Shown here: positions 9,980-19,077 of the stretch, in pieces | Position numbering within the stretch: the first letter of the stretch is position 1 | Layout: each line of letters begins with the position of its first letter | Assembly (NCBI GenBank): GCA_030427505.1 | Contig: JAUICH010000021.1 | Location: forward strand, 51,225-115,224 | Length of the DNA: 64,000 nt | Origin: Verrucomicrobiia bacterium | Lineage (GTDB): Bacteria; Verrucomicrobiota; Verrucomicrobiia; Verrucomicrobiales; DEV007 | Direction: 5' to 3' | Notes under the pieces: model-generated | Database searches by the model: none | Told to the model about the DNA's origin: nothing | The model's input: only the letters and a program-made list of their open reading frames with translations | Translations under genes and position numbers: made by a program

Positions 9980-11404
9980 CTACTGATCGACGTGCGCGGC
10001 TTCCAGGTAACCCGTCAGTTTTTCCACCACGTCCGGGTGTTCCGCCGCCACGTCGCGGGTTTCTTCCTCGTCGGCCTTCAGGTCGTAGAGCTCCACGGGG
10101 CCATCGGGATTCTCGTCAGTGTTCAACCGGATGGCGGACCAGCGTTCCGTGACCACGCCGCGTTTGCCGCCTTTTTCGTGAAACTCCCAGTAGAGATATT
10201 CATGCTTTTTCTGTTCGCCGGGTTCTCCCAGCAGCGTGGGCAGAAATGAAAGGCCGTCCGTTTCCGGGACTTCCGCGTCCGGCACCCCAGCCACGCCGGC
10301 CAAAGTCACCAGCACATCCTGGAATCCGGACAGGTGGTCCGTCTCCGTGCCCGCCTCGATGGTACCGGGCCACCAGGCCAGCATGGGCTCGCGCACGCCG
10401 CCCTGGTAAACGTCCCGCTTCATGCCGCGCAGCTTTCCGTTGGAGTCGAAGAACTCCAGTTCGTGCCGTCCTTCCGCGTGGGGGCCGTTGTCACTGGAGA
10501 ACAGGACCAGGGTGTTTTTCTCGATGCCGAGCACGCGCAGCCTTTCCAGGACGTCGCCCACGTAGCGGTCCACGTTTCCCATGATGGTGGCGAAGCCCTT
10601 TTCCGGTTCGGGCCAGTCGCGGTCGGTAAAGACCCCGTAGTCCAGGACCTCCATGCCGTTCCGCTGTTCCTTGTTGCCGCCGCCTTCGTTGTTGGCGTGC
10701 GGGATGTTCATCGCGAAGTAGAGGAAGAAAGGGCCATCCTTGTGCTCCTCAATGAAATCGAGCCCCTTTCGGGCGATGAAGTCCGGCGCGTAGTCCACTT
10801 TCTTTTCCGCGACGCCCACGCCTTCTTTAAAGTCCGGCACGTCGCGGTATTCTTCCATGGTCACATTGCGCAGCGGCACTTTCTCCCCGTTTTCGATGAG
10901 GAACTCGGGGAAGAAATTGTGGGCGTGAAACATATTGGCGTAGCCATAGAAATAGTCGAAGCCCTGCTGATTCGGGTCGTCGCGGGGCGGGGGGTTGCCG
11001 ATGCCCCACTTGCCCACGCAGCCGGTGGCGTAGCCCGCCGCCTTCAGCACTTCCGCCACGGTGACATCTTCCGGATTCATGGGACCGTCGCCATTGCCGC
11101 GCACCGTGCAGTGCCCGGTGTGTTTGCCGGTCATGAGCACGCAGCGGGAGGGCGCGCACACCGGACAACCCGCGTAGTGGCGGGTGAACTTCATCCCCTC
11201 CGCCGCCATCCGGTCCAGGTTCGGCGTGGCCAGGGTTTTTTGCCCGTAGCAGCTCAGGTCGCCGTAGCCCAAGTCATCTGCCAGGATGTAGATAATGTTG
11301 GGCTTCTCAGCAGCGGTGGCCAAAGTCTGAGCGGCGAAGAAAGACACGCCGGCTAAGACCAAGCCAGCCAGTAACCACGGACGGAGGTTGATTGCGTTTC
11401 TCAT
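9980..11404 (-). CDS. Secreted sulfatase (arylsulfatase A type)
   Basis: Sulfatase of 474 residues that hydrolyses sulfate esters, probably of polysaccharides, outside the cytoplasm. Signal peptide about 1-32. ADD at 42-44 binds calcium. The modification motif C83-A-P-S-R87 has Cys at the position matured to formylglycine, so a Cys-type maturase (FGE or anSME) is needed; neither is seen here. The typical VGKWG and FSSDNG blocks are present. It is the first gene after paralogue B on the same strand and may be cotranscribed with both small membrane proteins. Confidence 0.94.
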   Translation of the reverse strand: MRNAINLRPWLLAGLVLAGVSFFAAQTLATAAEKPNIIYILADDLGYGDLSCYGQKTLATPNLDRMAAEGMKFTRHYAGCPVCAPSRCVLMTGKHTGHCTVRGNGDGPMNPEDVTVAEVLKAAGYATGCVGKWGIGNPPPRDDPNQQGFDYFYGYANMFHAHNFFPEFLIENGEKVPLRNVTMEEYRDVPDFKEGVGVAEKKVDYAPDFIARKGLDFIEEHKDGPFFLYFAMNIPHANNEGGGNKEQRNGMEVLDYGVFTDRDWPEPEKGFATIMGNVDRYVGDVLERLRVLGIEKNTLVLFSSDNGPHAEGRHELEFFDSNGKLRGMKRDVYQGGVREPMLAWWPGTIEAGTETDHLSGFQDVLVTLAGVAGVPDAEVPETDGLSFLPTLLGEPGEQKKHEYLYWEFHEKGGKRGVVTERWSAIRLNTDENPDGPVELYDLKADEEETRDVAAEHPDVVEKLTGYLEAAHVDQ

Positions 11405-11492
11405 CTTATTGCATCAAAAAAAGAGGGAGAGTTTTTTGGGGGGAAGGGACGGCTGCACGAACCAACGCCACAGACAAAAGGCCGGAGCGGTC

Positions 11493-12089
11493 TCACCGCG
11501 GGCTGGCGGCGCCGAAAAAGTCGCCAAGCAAATCGCGCAGTTCCAGCTTTTCCGTGGACCAAATGAGAACCACCAGGTCTCCGGTGTCATAGACAAAACC
11601 GTAAATTCGCGGGTTGTTTCCTTCGCTGAAAGAGACCTGTCCCTCTCCCAGAGAGAAGCGGCTGTGAAAACCGGATTGTTCCAGTGAGCTGTCGATCCGG
11701 CCCCGCACGGCTTCGCGTTCCAGATCGGAACCGCCGTAGAAAGCCAGATCATAGCCCGTTCCGTCCGGAGCCTCATACCGGGCGTGCGGCGCTTCGAAGT
11801 TCAGGTGAAGGCGCGGCACGGATAGTTGCTGGTCCACGGACTTGCGCCGGTAGGGTCCCACCTCGTCCGGGAACCACGCTTCCGCATCCTTCACGCCCAC
11901 GGGCGGCGACCATTGGGAATGGGAAGCCGCCAGCGCGGCCTCTTCGGCCCTTTCAGTCTGATACCAATTGTAGGCTCTCTTCCCGAAAACGATGGTGGCC
12001 AAAATCACAGCCATCAGAGCTAGAAAGGCCACGATGCCGCAGCCCAGGAGGACTTTCCCTGTTGTCTTACCGCTTCCTTCTTCTGCCAT
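11493..12089 (-). CDS. Single-pass membrane protein of unknown function, paralogue B
   Basis: Protein of 198 residues with a transmembrane segment at about 15-36 that begins TTGKVLLGCGIV, as in paralogue A at 9221-9883. The outer domain keeps AWFPDEVGPYRR and VPRLHLNFE. It lies just upstream of the sulfatase on the same strand and is divergent from a second sulfatase gene 50 bp away. The repeated association with a sulfatase suggests a related envelope role, which is an inference. Confidence 0.65.
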   Translation of the reverse strand: MAEEGSGKTTGKVLLGCGIVAFLALMAVILATIVFGKRAYNWYQTERAEEAALAASHSQWSPPVGVKDAEAWFPDEVGPYRRKSVDQQLSVPRLHLNFEAPHARYEAPDGTGYDLAFYGGSDLEREAVRGRIDSSLEQSGFHSRFSLGEGQVSFSEGNNPRIYGFVYDTGDLVVLIWSTEKLELRDLLGDFFGAASPR

Positions 12090-12139
12090 AGCGTCTTCAG
12101 GCTAGCCTCAAACCCTGGCCAAAGGCAACCGAATCCGCT

Positions 12140-13495
12140 ATGCGTGACTTCGTGATGACACTCCCCCGACTGATACTTTCTCTCCTGTTTCTGTTTGCTT
12201 GGGTGGCGAGCAGCCCCGCCGCCGAACGGCCCAATATCCTGATCCTCATCGCGGACGATCTCGGCTGGGCGGACGTGGGCTATCACGGATCGGAGATCGA
12301 AACGCCGAACATCGACCGCCTGGCAAAGACCGGCGTGACGTTGGAAAAGCACTACGTCACCCCCATGTGCAGCAGCACACGGGCCTGCCTGCAGAGCGGC
12401 CGGTATTCCACCCGCTACGGCCTGGACAGCGCCACGAATGACCTGGTCTATCCCTTCGGCACCACCACCCTGGCCGCCGCGCTCCAGTCCATGGGCTACC
12501 GCACTGGCATCACCGGCAAGTGGCACCTGGGCAGCAAACCAGAGTGGGGCCCGCTGCACTTTGGTTTCGACCACTGCTACGGCGCGCTGGCGGGCGGGAT
12601 CGACCAATACCTGCACCTCTACAAGAAAGGTCCCTACCAACAGACCTGGCAGCGCGACCAGGAGTTCCTGGAGGAAGAAGGCCACGCCACGGACCTTTTT
12701 GCCCGGGAAGCCATCCGCTGGATCGAAGCCAGCGAGAAGGACGAAGCGCCCTTCTTCATCCAGGTCGCCTACACCGCCGTCCACATCCCCATCCAGGAAC
12801 CGGACGAGTGGGTGAAGCCCTATGAAGGCAAGATCGAAAACGAATCCCGCCGCCGCTTTGCCGCCTGCGCCACGCACATGGATCACACCATCGGCCAAAT
12901 GGTGGAGGCCCTGGAACGCACCGGTCAACTGGACGACACGCTCATCATTTTCACCTCCGACAATGGCGGCTCAGGTCCCTGGGAAGACGAGGACAAGTAT
13001 CCGGGCGAGTATCTCCCCTGCCCGGTCCTGGGCCTGAACACCCCCCTGCGCGGCCGGAAGGGGACCGTTTACGAAGGCGGCATCCGCGTGCCGGCCTTTG
13101 TCCACTGGCCCAAAAAACTCCAGCCCTTCACGCTGGAGCGACCCATCCATGTGGTGGACTGGATGCCCACGCTGCTGGCACTAACGGGCTATGAAGGCGA
13201 TACCGAAGACCTGAAGTGGGACGGCAAAGACATCTGGCCCCTCCTCACCGGCGAAGTGACCCAGCCCGAAGCACGCACGATGTATTTCAAACGCGGCGGC
13301 GGCCGGGCCCTGCGGCACGGTCCCTGGAAACTGGTGGTGGATGGAAAGAAAGAACTCCTTTTCGACCTGGACGCGGACCCTAACGAAACCACCAACCTGG
13401 CCGAGGCCAAGCCGGACAAAGTGGCGGAACTCCGCGGCCTGCTGGCGGACGAGCAGGCCAAGGATGGCCCCCGCGCTCTGGACGCGGCGCCTTGA
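12140..13495 (+). CDS. Secreted sulfatase (arylsulfatase B type)
   Basis: Sulfatase of 451 residues. Signal peptide about 1-28; ATG 12155 is an alternative start. IADDLGW at 37-43 gives the metal-binding Asp pair. The maturation motif is C77-S-S-T-R81, the arylsulfatase B-like variant with Ser-Thr in place of Pro-Ser. TGKWHLG and FTSDNGG blocks follow. Substrate unknown but probably a sulfated glycan. A rho-independent terminator begins on the stop codon. Confidence 0.94.
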   Translation: MRDFVMTLPRLILSLLFLFAWVASSPAAERPNILILIADDLGWADVGYHGSEIETPNIDRLAKTGVTLEKHYVTPMCSSTRACLQSGRYSTRYGLDSATNDLVYPFGTTTLAAALQSMGYRTGITGKWHLGSKPEWGPLHFGFDHCYGALAGGIDQYLHLYKKGPYQQTWQRDQEFLEEEGHATDLFAREAIRWIEASEKDEAPFFIQVAYTAVHIPIQEPDEWVKPYEGKIENESRRRFAACATHMDHTIGQMVEALERTGQLDDTLIIFTSDNGGSGPWEDEDKYPGEYLPCPVLGLNTPLRGRKGTVYEGGIRVPAFVHWPKKLQPFTLERPIHVVDWMPTLLALTGYEGDTEDLKWDGKDIWPLLTGEVTQPEARTMYFKRGGGRALRHGPWKLVVDGKKELLFDLDADPNETTNLAEAKPDKVAELRGLLADEQAKDGPRALDAAP

Positions 13496-13529
13496 GCCGG
13501 ACCCTTGTCCTATTTAGCGTCCGGCTTTT
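13495..13529 (+). terminator. Rho-independent terminator after sulfatase
   Basis: GC-rich 8-bp stem AGCCGGAC / GTCCGGCT with an intervening loop, followed by TTTTC. It starts on the last base of the sulfatase stop codon. Confidence 0.75.
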
Positions 13530-13771
13530 CCCATAGCACCAACATCGCGGCAATTTTCCGCGGGAGCACGCGTAAGCTCAAGCGCGGAACGGCGTCTGCC
13601 GTCAAAGCGGAGCCTTAGCCACATTGCAGGCAAAAAGGAGGGTAAATTCTCGCCAGCAGTCCGGCCGTCTGACCGTCGCAGCGCGAGCGTAAGCGTAACC
13701 CATTTCCCTTACCGCTTTGCGACACTCGGAATCCATCCTACCTTCCATCTCTCCCACCCAACGATTTCACC

Positions 13772-14779
13772 ATGCCCACGACCATCCACGCCTACGCCGC
13801 CACCGAACCCGGCGGAAAAATAGAGCCTTTCGAATACGAACTCGGCGACCTGAAGCCGGACGAAGTCGAGATCGACGTCCGCTACTGCGGCGTTTGCCAC
13901 AGCGATCTCAGTATGCTGCAGAACGACTGGGGTCTCACTACTTACCCATTCGTGCCCGGTCACGAGGTAGTGGGCACCATCAGCGCGGTGGGCGACACGG
14001 TCACTCACCTGAAGACCGGCCAGACCGTGGGCCTGGGCTGGTACTCGCGCTCCTGCATGACCTGCGACCAGTGTATGTCCGGACATCACAATCTGTGCCC
14101 GAACGCGGTGGGCACAATAGTGGGCCGTCACGGCGGATTCGCGGACAAGGTGCGCGCCCAGGCCGCCTGGGTGACACCGCTCCCGGACGCGCTGGACGGC
14201 TCCAAGGCGGGTCCGCTGTTCTGTGGCGGCATCACCGTTTTCGGGCCCATTATTGAAAACCAGGTCTCCCCCACCGCCCGCGTCGGCGTGGTGGGCATCG
14301 GCGGCCTGGGTCACATGGCGCTGAAATTTCTCCACGCTTGGGGCTGCGAAGTCACGGCTTTCAGTTCCTCGCCCGACAAAGCCGAAGAGGCGCGAAAACT
14401 GGGCGCTCACCAGGTCATCAATTCCCGCGATCCCGAAGCCATCAAGGCCGCCGCGAACTCTCTGGACATGGTCCTTGTAACCGTAAACGTGGGACTGGAC
14501 TGGGAAGCCTATATCTCCACCCTCCGCCCCAAAGGCCGCCTGCACTTCGTCGGCGCCGCCCCCAGCGTGAGCGCTTCGGTCTTCTCCCTGCTCGAAACGC
14601 AAAAAACCATCGGGGCCTCTCCCCTGAGCACCCCGGTGAATACCCACAAGATGGTGGAGTTCGCCACCCGGCACGGCATTCTGCCCATCACGGAGCACTA
14701 CAAACTGAGCGAAGTAAACGACGCCATGGAACACCTGAAGGCGGGTAAGGCGAGGTACCGGATTGTGCTGGAGGTGTAG
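13772..14779 (+). CDS. Zinc-dependent NAD(P) alcohol dehydrogenase (cinnamyl-alcohol-dehydrogenase-like)
   Basis: Cytosolic medium-chain dehydrogenase of 335 residues that interconverts alcohols and aldehydes. Catalytic zinc ligands are C42 (GVCHSD), H64-E65 (PGHE) and C151. The structural zinc is held by C95, C98, C101 and C109. The dinucleotide fold GIGGLG is at about 175-180. Layout and length match the YahK/AdhC-like subgroup. Cofactor preference, usually NADPH in this subgroup, is not read directly. The 276 bp upstream hold the sulfatase terminator and otherwise nothing recognisable. Confidence 0.9.
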   Translation: MPTTIHAYAATEPGGKIEPFEYELGDLKPDEVEIDVRYCGVCHSDLSMLQNDWGLTTYPFVPGHEVVGTISAVGDTVTHLKTGQTVGLGWYSRSCMTCDQCMSGHHNLCPNAVGTIVGRHGGFADKVRAQAAWVTPLPDALDGSKAGPLFCGGITVFGPIIENQVSPTARVGVVGIGGLGHMALKFLHAWGCEVTAFSSSPDKAEEARKLGAHQVINSRDPEAIKAAANSLDMVLVTVNVGLDWEAYISTLRPKGRLHFVGAAPSVSASVFSLLETQKTIGASPLSTPVNTHKMVEFATRHGILPITEHYKLSEVNDAMEHLKAGKARYRIVLEV

Positions 14780-14868
14780 GAAACAGACCCATCACTTCCC
14801 TTCATTTCCGTCACTTCCGGGCTGGAAACGGGTGCCGCCTTCCAATAAGTTGTATTATCGGACTCGTT

Positions 14869-15129
14869 ATGGAACCAACTCAGGAGCTGATCGACACGAT
14901 TTACATCGAGAAGGTGCGACGGGCGCGAAAAATTCCCATGGGCCTCAGAGCGACAATGGGAATTCAGATGTTCGAAGAGTTGGCTGAATTTACGAAGAGC
15001 ATGATTCGGCACCAGAACCCGTCGGCGGAAGAGGCTGAAGTGGAGCAAATATTCCGGGCCCGGTTGAAAAAGCTGAAGGCAATACGAGAACACGGCTTGT
15101 ACGTTCGTGCTGATTCCGCCAGTGATTAA
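14869..15129 (+). CDS. Small protein paired with a nucleotidyltransferase-like gene
   Basis: Helical, charged protein of 86 residues (EKVRRARKIP, AEVEQIFRARLKKL). No family recognised. Its TAA stop is immediately followed by the ATG of the next gene, which implies translational coupling and a shared job. The arrangement, a small helical protein ahead of a nucleotidyltransferase-fold protein, resembles toxin-antitoxin organisation, but no HEPN RxxxxH motif is seen here, so that remains speculation. Confidence 0.6.
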   Translation: MEPTQELIDTIYIEKVRRARKIPMGLRATMGIQMFEELAEFTKSMIRHQNPSAEEAEVEQIFRARLKKLKAIREHGLYVRADSASD

Positions 15130-15702
15130 ATGGACGGATTCACCGCAACTCGGGAGCTTGTTCAGGCACTGGAAGAGGCCTCAATTCCCTACCTTATCGT
15201 AGGTTCGCTCTCCAGTAGCATTTATTCGCTTCCCCGGTCCACCGAGGGCGCGGATATTGTCGTCTCACTCGAACCTGGAAGCCTGGAAAACTTGATGAAT
15301 CAATTGGGGCCGGACTTCACACTCGATCCGCATGGTTCTTTCGAAACAGTAACGGGGACTCTTCGCCACATTTTGGAAATTCAAGGGAGCAGCTTTACAA
15401 TTGAGCTGTTTCTTTTGAGTGAGGATGAGCACGATCAGAAGCGGTTTGAACGGAAACGGTCCATTGACTTGAAGCCAATTGGCCGCTCCGCTTATCTGCC
15501 TACTCCAGAAGATGTGATCATCACAAAGCTTCGATGGATTGTCGGAGCGAAACGCAGCAAAGACTGGGAGGATGTTCGCAACGTCATTTCCGTCCAGGAA
15601 GAGATCGGATTGGACTGGGACTACATCCATTCATGGTGTGAAAAGCACGGTACACGCAGTACTCTGGAAGAGATAAAGGCTTCCATTCCCCGGGGACTGT
15701 GA
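15130..15702 (+). CDS. Nucleotidyltransferase-fold protein
   Basis: Protein of 190 residues. An N-terminal helix-strand (YLIVGSLSSSIY) followed by a region like the nucleotidyltransferase GS-x-D motif (TEGADIVV near residue 45) and the late block TPEDVIITKLRW with a downstream KDWEDVRNVI match the pattern of AbiEii/DUF6036-type nucleotidyltransferase-like proteins. The second catalytic acidic residue is not certain, so it may be inactive. Directly coupled to the 86-residue gene upstream. Confidence 0.6.
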   Translation: MDGFTATRELVQALEEASIPYLIVGSLSSSIYSLPRSTEGADIVVSLEPGSLENLMNQLGPDFTLDPHGSFETVTGTLRHILEIQGSSFTIELFLLSEDEHDQKRFERKRSIDLKPIGRSAYLPTPEDVIITKLRWIVGAKRSKDWEDVRNVISVQEEIGLDWDYIHSWCEKHGTRSTLEEIKASIPRGL

Positions 15703-15810
15703 CTGGGCCCTAAAAAAGACTGGGAGTTCCGCAAACACGCCACAAACGGCGTCTTGTCCCCCGCCCCGGTCCGGGTGCATGCTGGAGGTTCTTTCTCCCA
15801 ACCCTCCATC

Positions 15811-17289
15811 ATGCACCCCAACACCCTTTGCTTCCGCTCCTGGGCGGTCTTCCCTGTCTTCTTTCTGAGCGTCCTCCTGTCGCTCGTTTGTCCCGGCTTC
15901 AGGCAAGCCTCAGCCGCGCCGGAAGGATCGAAGCCCAATGTCCTTCTCATCACCATCGACGATCTCAACGATTGGGTGGGGTGCTTGGGCGGGCACCCGC
16001 AGACGCTGACCCCGAACATCGACGCCCTCGCCAAGCGCGGGGTGCTCTTTACCAACGCCCACTGCGGCGCGCCGGTGTGCAATCCTTCGCGGGCCAGTTT
16101 CATGAGCGGCATCCGCCCTTCCACCTCGGGCATCTATGAGAATAGTGACGCAATGACGGATTCTCCCGTCATCCAAAAGGCCGTCATGCTGCCCCAGCAT
16201 TTTTCGGCCAACGGCTATCGTAGCGTGGGCACGGGCAAGCTGTTTCACGGCTCCTCCGGAAAGGAATACTTCGACGAATACGGTCCGGCAGACGGCCAGG
16301 GCCCCACGCCGAAGGAAAAGCTGAACTGCCCAAAAGAGCAGGCTAAGAGCAAATTGTGGGACTGGGGCGTCTTTCCGGAGGCTCTGGAACATTACAATGA
16401 CGTGACGGACGCGGCCTGGGCGGCGGCCCAGTTGCACGAAGCTACCTCTAAAGATAAGCCGCTATTCCTCGGCGTGGGCTTCTACCGCCCCCACGTCCCG
16501 CTTTACGCACCGGAGGGCTTTTTTGCCATGCACCCGCGCAACCAGATCATCCTGCCCGAGGTGTTGGACACGGACCGGTCCGACATTCCTAAATCGGCTC
16601 TGGACCTGACGGACAATGACACGCCACCCAGCCACGACTGGTTCGTGAAAAGCGGCGAGTGGTCTCACGCCGTGCAGGCTTACCTGGCCTGCATCAGCTT
16701 TGTGGATTCCAACGTCGGCACGGTCATCGACGCCTTGGACCGAAGTGCCTTGGCGGATAATACCTGGATCGTGCTGTTCTCCGACCACGGCTTTTTCCTC
16801 GGCGAAAAACAGCGCTGGGCGAAACAGGCCCTGTGGGAACGCGCCACCAAGGTGCCGCTTATCATCGTGCCGCCAAAGAACCTCGCCGCGGACTGGGCCA
16901 CCGCCGCCACCTGCCCGAAACCGGTAGACCTGCTTTCCATTTACCCCACCCTGGTGGAACTCTGCGGCCTGACGGAACAACCTCAGCTACAGGGCTACAG
17001 CCTGGTGCCCCTGCTGAAAGACCCCGCCGCCGAGTGGACCCACCGGGCCCTCACCACCTACACCCAGAACAATCACGCGGTGCGTTCCGAACGCTGGCGC
17101 TACATCCGCTACCATGACGGCGCGGAAGAACTCTACGACATGCAGAACGACCCCCACGAATGGTACAACCTGGCCAACAAACCAGAACACGCCGCCCTCA
17201 TCGAGGAAATGAAATCCTACCTCCCCACCGAAAACGTCTCCTCTCCCCCCGCCAAACCAAGCCGAAAGAGACGAGACGCCGGCGAATAA
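15811..17289 (+). CDS. Secreted sulfatase (iduronate-2-sulfatase type)
   Basis: Sulfatase of 492 residues. ATG 15811 is chosen because it is followed directly by a signal peptide (about 1-36, cleavage near ASA). ITIDDLNDW at 47-55 is the hallmark of the iduronate-2-sulfatase-like subfamily. The maturation motif is C90-N-P-S-R94. GTGKLFH, FYRPHVP and FSDHGFFLGEK blocks are all present. Likely substrates are sulfated uronic acid or similar sugars. The C-terminus is Pro/Lys/Arg-rich. Confidence 0.94.
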   Translation: MHPNTLCFRSWAVFPVFFLSVLLSLVCPGFRQASAAPEGSKPNVLLITIDDLNDWVGCLGGHPQTLTPNIDALAKRGVLFTNAHCGAPVCNPSRASFMSGIRPSTSGIYENSDAMTDSPVIQKAVMLPQHFSANGYRSVGTGKLFHGSSGKEYFDEYGPADGQGPTPKEKLNCPKEQAKSKLWDWGVFPEALEHYNDVTDAAWAAAQLHEATSKDKPLFLGVGFYRPHVPLYAPEGFFAMHPRNQIILPEVLDTDRSDIPKSALDLTDNDTPPSHDWFVKSGEWSHAVQAYLACISFVDSNVGTVIDALDRSALADNTWIVLFSDHGFFLGEKQRWAKQALWERATKVPLIIVPPKNLAADWATAATCPKPVDLLSIYPTLVELCGLTEQPQLQGYSLVPLLKDPAAEWTHRALTTYTQNNHAVRSERWRYIRYHDGAEELYDMQNDPHEWYNLANKPEHAALIEEMKSYLPTENVSSPPAKPSRKRRDAGE

Positions 17290-17308
17290 CCCTTTCGCCC
17301 AAATTTCC

Positions 17309-17334
17309 TTGTCTCCTTGTCTCCTTGTCTCCCC
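17309..17334. repeat. Short tandem repeat, TCCTTGTC units
   Basis: Three tandem copies of an 8-bp TCCTTGTC unit inside a longer C/T-rich tract downstream of the sulfatase. The stretch to 17525 has no credible gene. Confidence 0.6.
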
Positions 17335-17525
17335 TTCTCCCCCTCTCCATGTCTGGGAGCACCCCACCGCCTTCCCAAAAACCGTTCCCCACACCCCAAC
17401 CAGCCCCCATCGCTCAACTTTGCGCCTCTTGCGCCTTTTTGCGGCCATTCTCTTCGACTAACCGGCAGCGCACCCTTGACCAGCCCTCTCCGGATTTCCT
17501 TTACTCTGAGACTCCCTGAAAACCC

Positions 17526-18677
17526 ATGAGCGATCAGCAGCAGCAGCAGAAGCAAATCAACATTGCCATCATCGGACTCGGCTTTGGCGCCGAGTTCATC
17601 CCCATTTACCAGCGGCACCCGAACGCCAATATGTATGCCATCTGCCGGCGGGACGAAGCGGAGTTGAACAAGTGCGGCGACGCCTTCGGCATCGAAAAAC
17701 GCTACACGGACTACGACGAACTGCTGGCGGACCCGGACGTGGATGCCGTCCACATCAACACGCCCATCCCCGACCACGCCCCGCAGGCCATCAAGGCGCT
17801 GAAGGCTGGTAAGCATGTGGCCTGCACCGTGCCCATGGCCACTTCCGTGAAGGACTGCCTGGAGATCATCCGCCTCTGCGAAGAAACCGGCCTGAAATAC
17901 ATGATGATGGAGACCGTGGTCTACAGCCGCGAATTCCTCTTCATGAAAGAACTCCACGAAAGCGGCGAGTTGGGGAAACTCCAGTTCCTCCAGGCCAGTC
18001 ACCAGCAGGACATGGACGGCTGGCCCAACTACTGGCCCGGCCTGCCGCCCATGCACTACGCCACCCATTGCGTGGGACCCGTGCTGGGACTGCCGCGCAA
18101 GGACGCGGAATACGTCTCCTGCTTCGCCTCCGGCACCATTCGTGAAGAACTGCACCACCACTACAACAGCCCCTTCGCTATTGAGACCACCCACATCAAG
18201 ATGCGCGACTCCGACCTGTCCGCCCGCATCTACCGCTCCCTCTTCGACGTGGCGCGCCAGTACCGGGAGAGCATCGACGTCTACGGCTCCAAAAAGTCTG
18301 TGGAATGGCCCCTCATCGAAGGCCACCCGCTCGTCGTCCACACCGCCAAGAAACCCGAGCCCGAGATTCCCGAGGAAGTGGAGTGCCCGGACTACGGAAA
18401 GCTCCTCCCCCCGGAGATCGCCCCCTTCACCACCGGCGGCGTCTATGACTCCGGCGATCACCAGCACCTCTCCTTCACCCAAGGCGCCGGCCACGGCGGT
18501 TCCCATCCCCACCTGGCGCACGAATTTCTCATGGCCCTGGTGGAAGACCGCGCCCCCTGGCCGAACCACCGCCAGTCCGCTAACTGGACCTGCACCGGCA
18601 TCCTCGCCCACGAGTCTGCGCTGAAAGGCGGCGAACTGGTGCGGCTGCCGGAGGAGACGTTCAGTCAGTATGAATAA
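17526..18677 (+). CDS. Gfo/Idh/MocA family oxidoreductase
   Basis: NAD(P)-dependent oxidoreductase of 383 residues acting on sugars or sugar derivatives. The N-terminal Rossmann fold has GLGFGAEF at about 17-24 after a short poly-Gln run. The catalytic-region motif of the family (EKP) appears as TVPMATS, so the usual Lys is replaced. The substrate-binding domain follows from about 125. No signal peptide. Its position after a sulfatase suggests catabolism of desulfated sugars. The missing EKP lysine makes the exact reaction uncertain. Confidence 0.85.
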   Translation: MSDQQQQQKQINIAIIGLGFGAEFIPIYQRHPNANMYAICRRDEAELNKCGDAFGIEKRYTDYDELLADPDVDAVHINTPIPDHAPQAIKALKAGKHVACTVPMATSVKDCLEIIRLCEETGLKYMMMETVVYSREFLFMKELHESGELGKLQFLQASHQQDMDGWPNYWPGLPPMHYATHCVGPVLGLPRKDAEYVSCFASGTIREELHHHYNSPFAIETTHIKMRDSDLSARIYRSLFDVARQYRESIDVYGSKKSVEWPLIEGHPLVVHTAKKPEPEIPEEVECPDYGKLLPPEIAPFTTGGVYDSGDHQHLSFTQGAGHGGSHPHLAHEFLMALVEDRAPWPNHRQSANWTCTGILAHESALKGGELVRLPEETFSQYE

Positions 18678-18706
18678 AAAGGAACCCTCCAAGATCTTTT
18701 GACCGT

Positions 18707-18898
18707 ATGATGAATCGAAATCGCAAGATCTTCGATAGACTTGCTTCGCTGGCCTCGGTCTTGAATCTTGCCATTGGCTTTTTCGGAGGCGTGGCCGGCA
18801 GCTTTGTCTTTGGCGCTCTTTTGGGAATGGGACTTCCAGGTTATCTCCTGGGATTCTTTGTCGGAATCGCAGTCGTTTGGGGGTGTATCTCCTTTTAG
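18707..18898 (+). CDS. Small membrane protein
   Basis: Peptide of 63 residues: a basic N-terminus (MMNRNRKIFDR), then two hydrophobic Gly-rich segments (about 17-38 and 41-60) with GxxxG spacing. Probably a double-pass inner-membrane peptide of unknown function. Start at 18707 or 18710. The case rests only on composition. Confidence 0.45.
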   Translation: MMNRNRKIFDRLASLASVLNLAIGFFGGVAGSFVFGALLGMGLPGYLLGFFVGIAVVWGCISF

Positions 18899-19077
18899 CC
18901 TCGATCCGCCCGCCACCTCCCCAATTCAGAGAGGAATTCAACTGTATTGAGGAACTTTCTTTCCCCACTTTTGTTTGCAGGAATTCATCTCACATTTTCT
19001 GACTAAATCTCTCCAGCCAGGGATTGCGTTCGGTGCCGGGAAAAGGCTAACCTGTGGTCTCAACTTCATTTCCCGTT

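Noticed and set aside
17290..17525. A small gene in the C/T-rich tract after the third sulfatase
   Set aside because: The frame is simple-sequence translation, rich in Ser/Pro/Leu, without a start signal.
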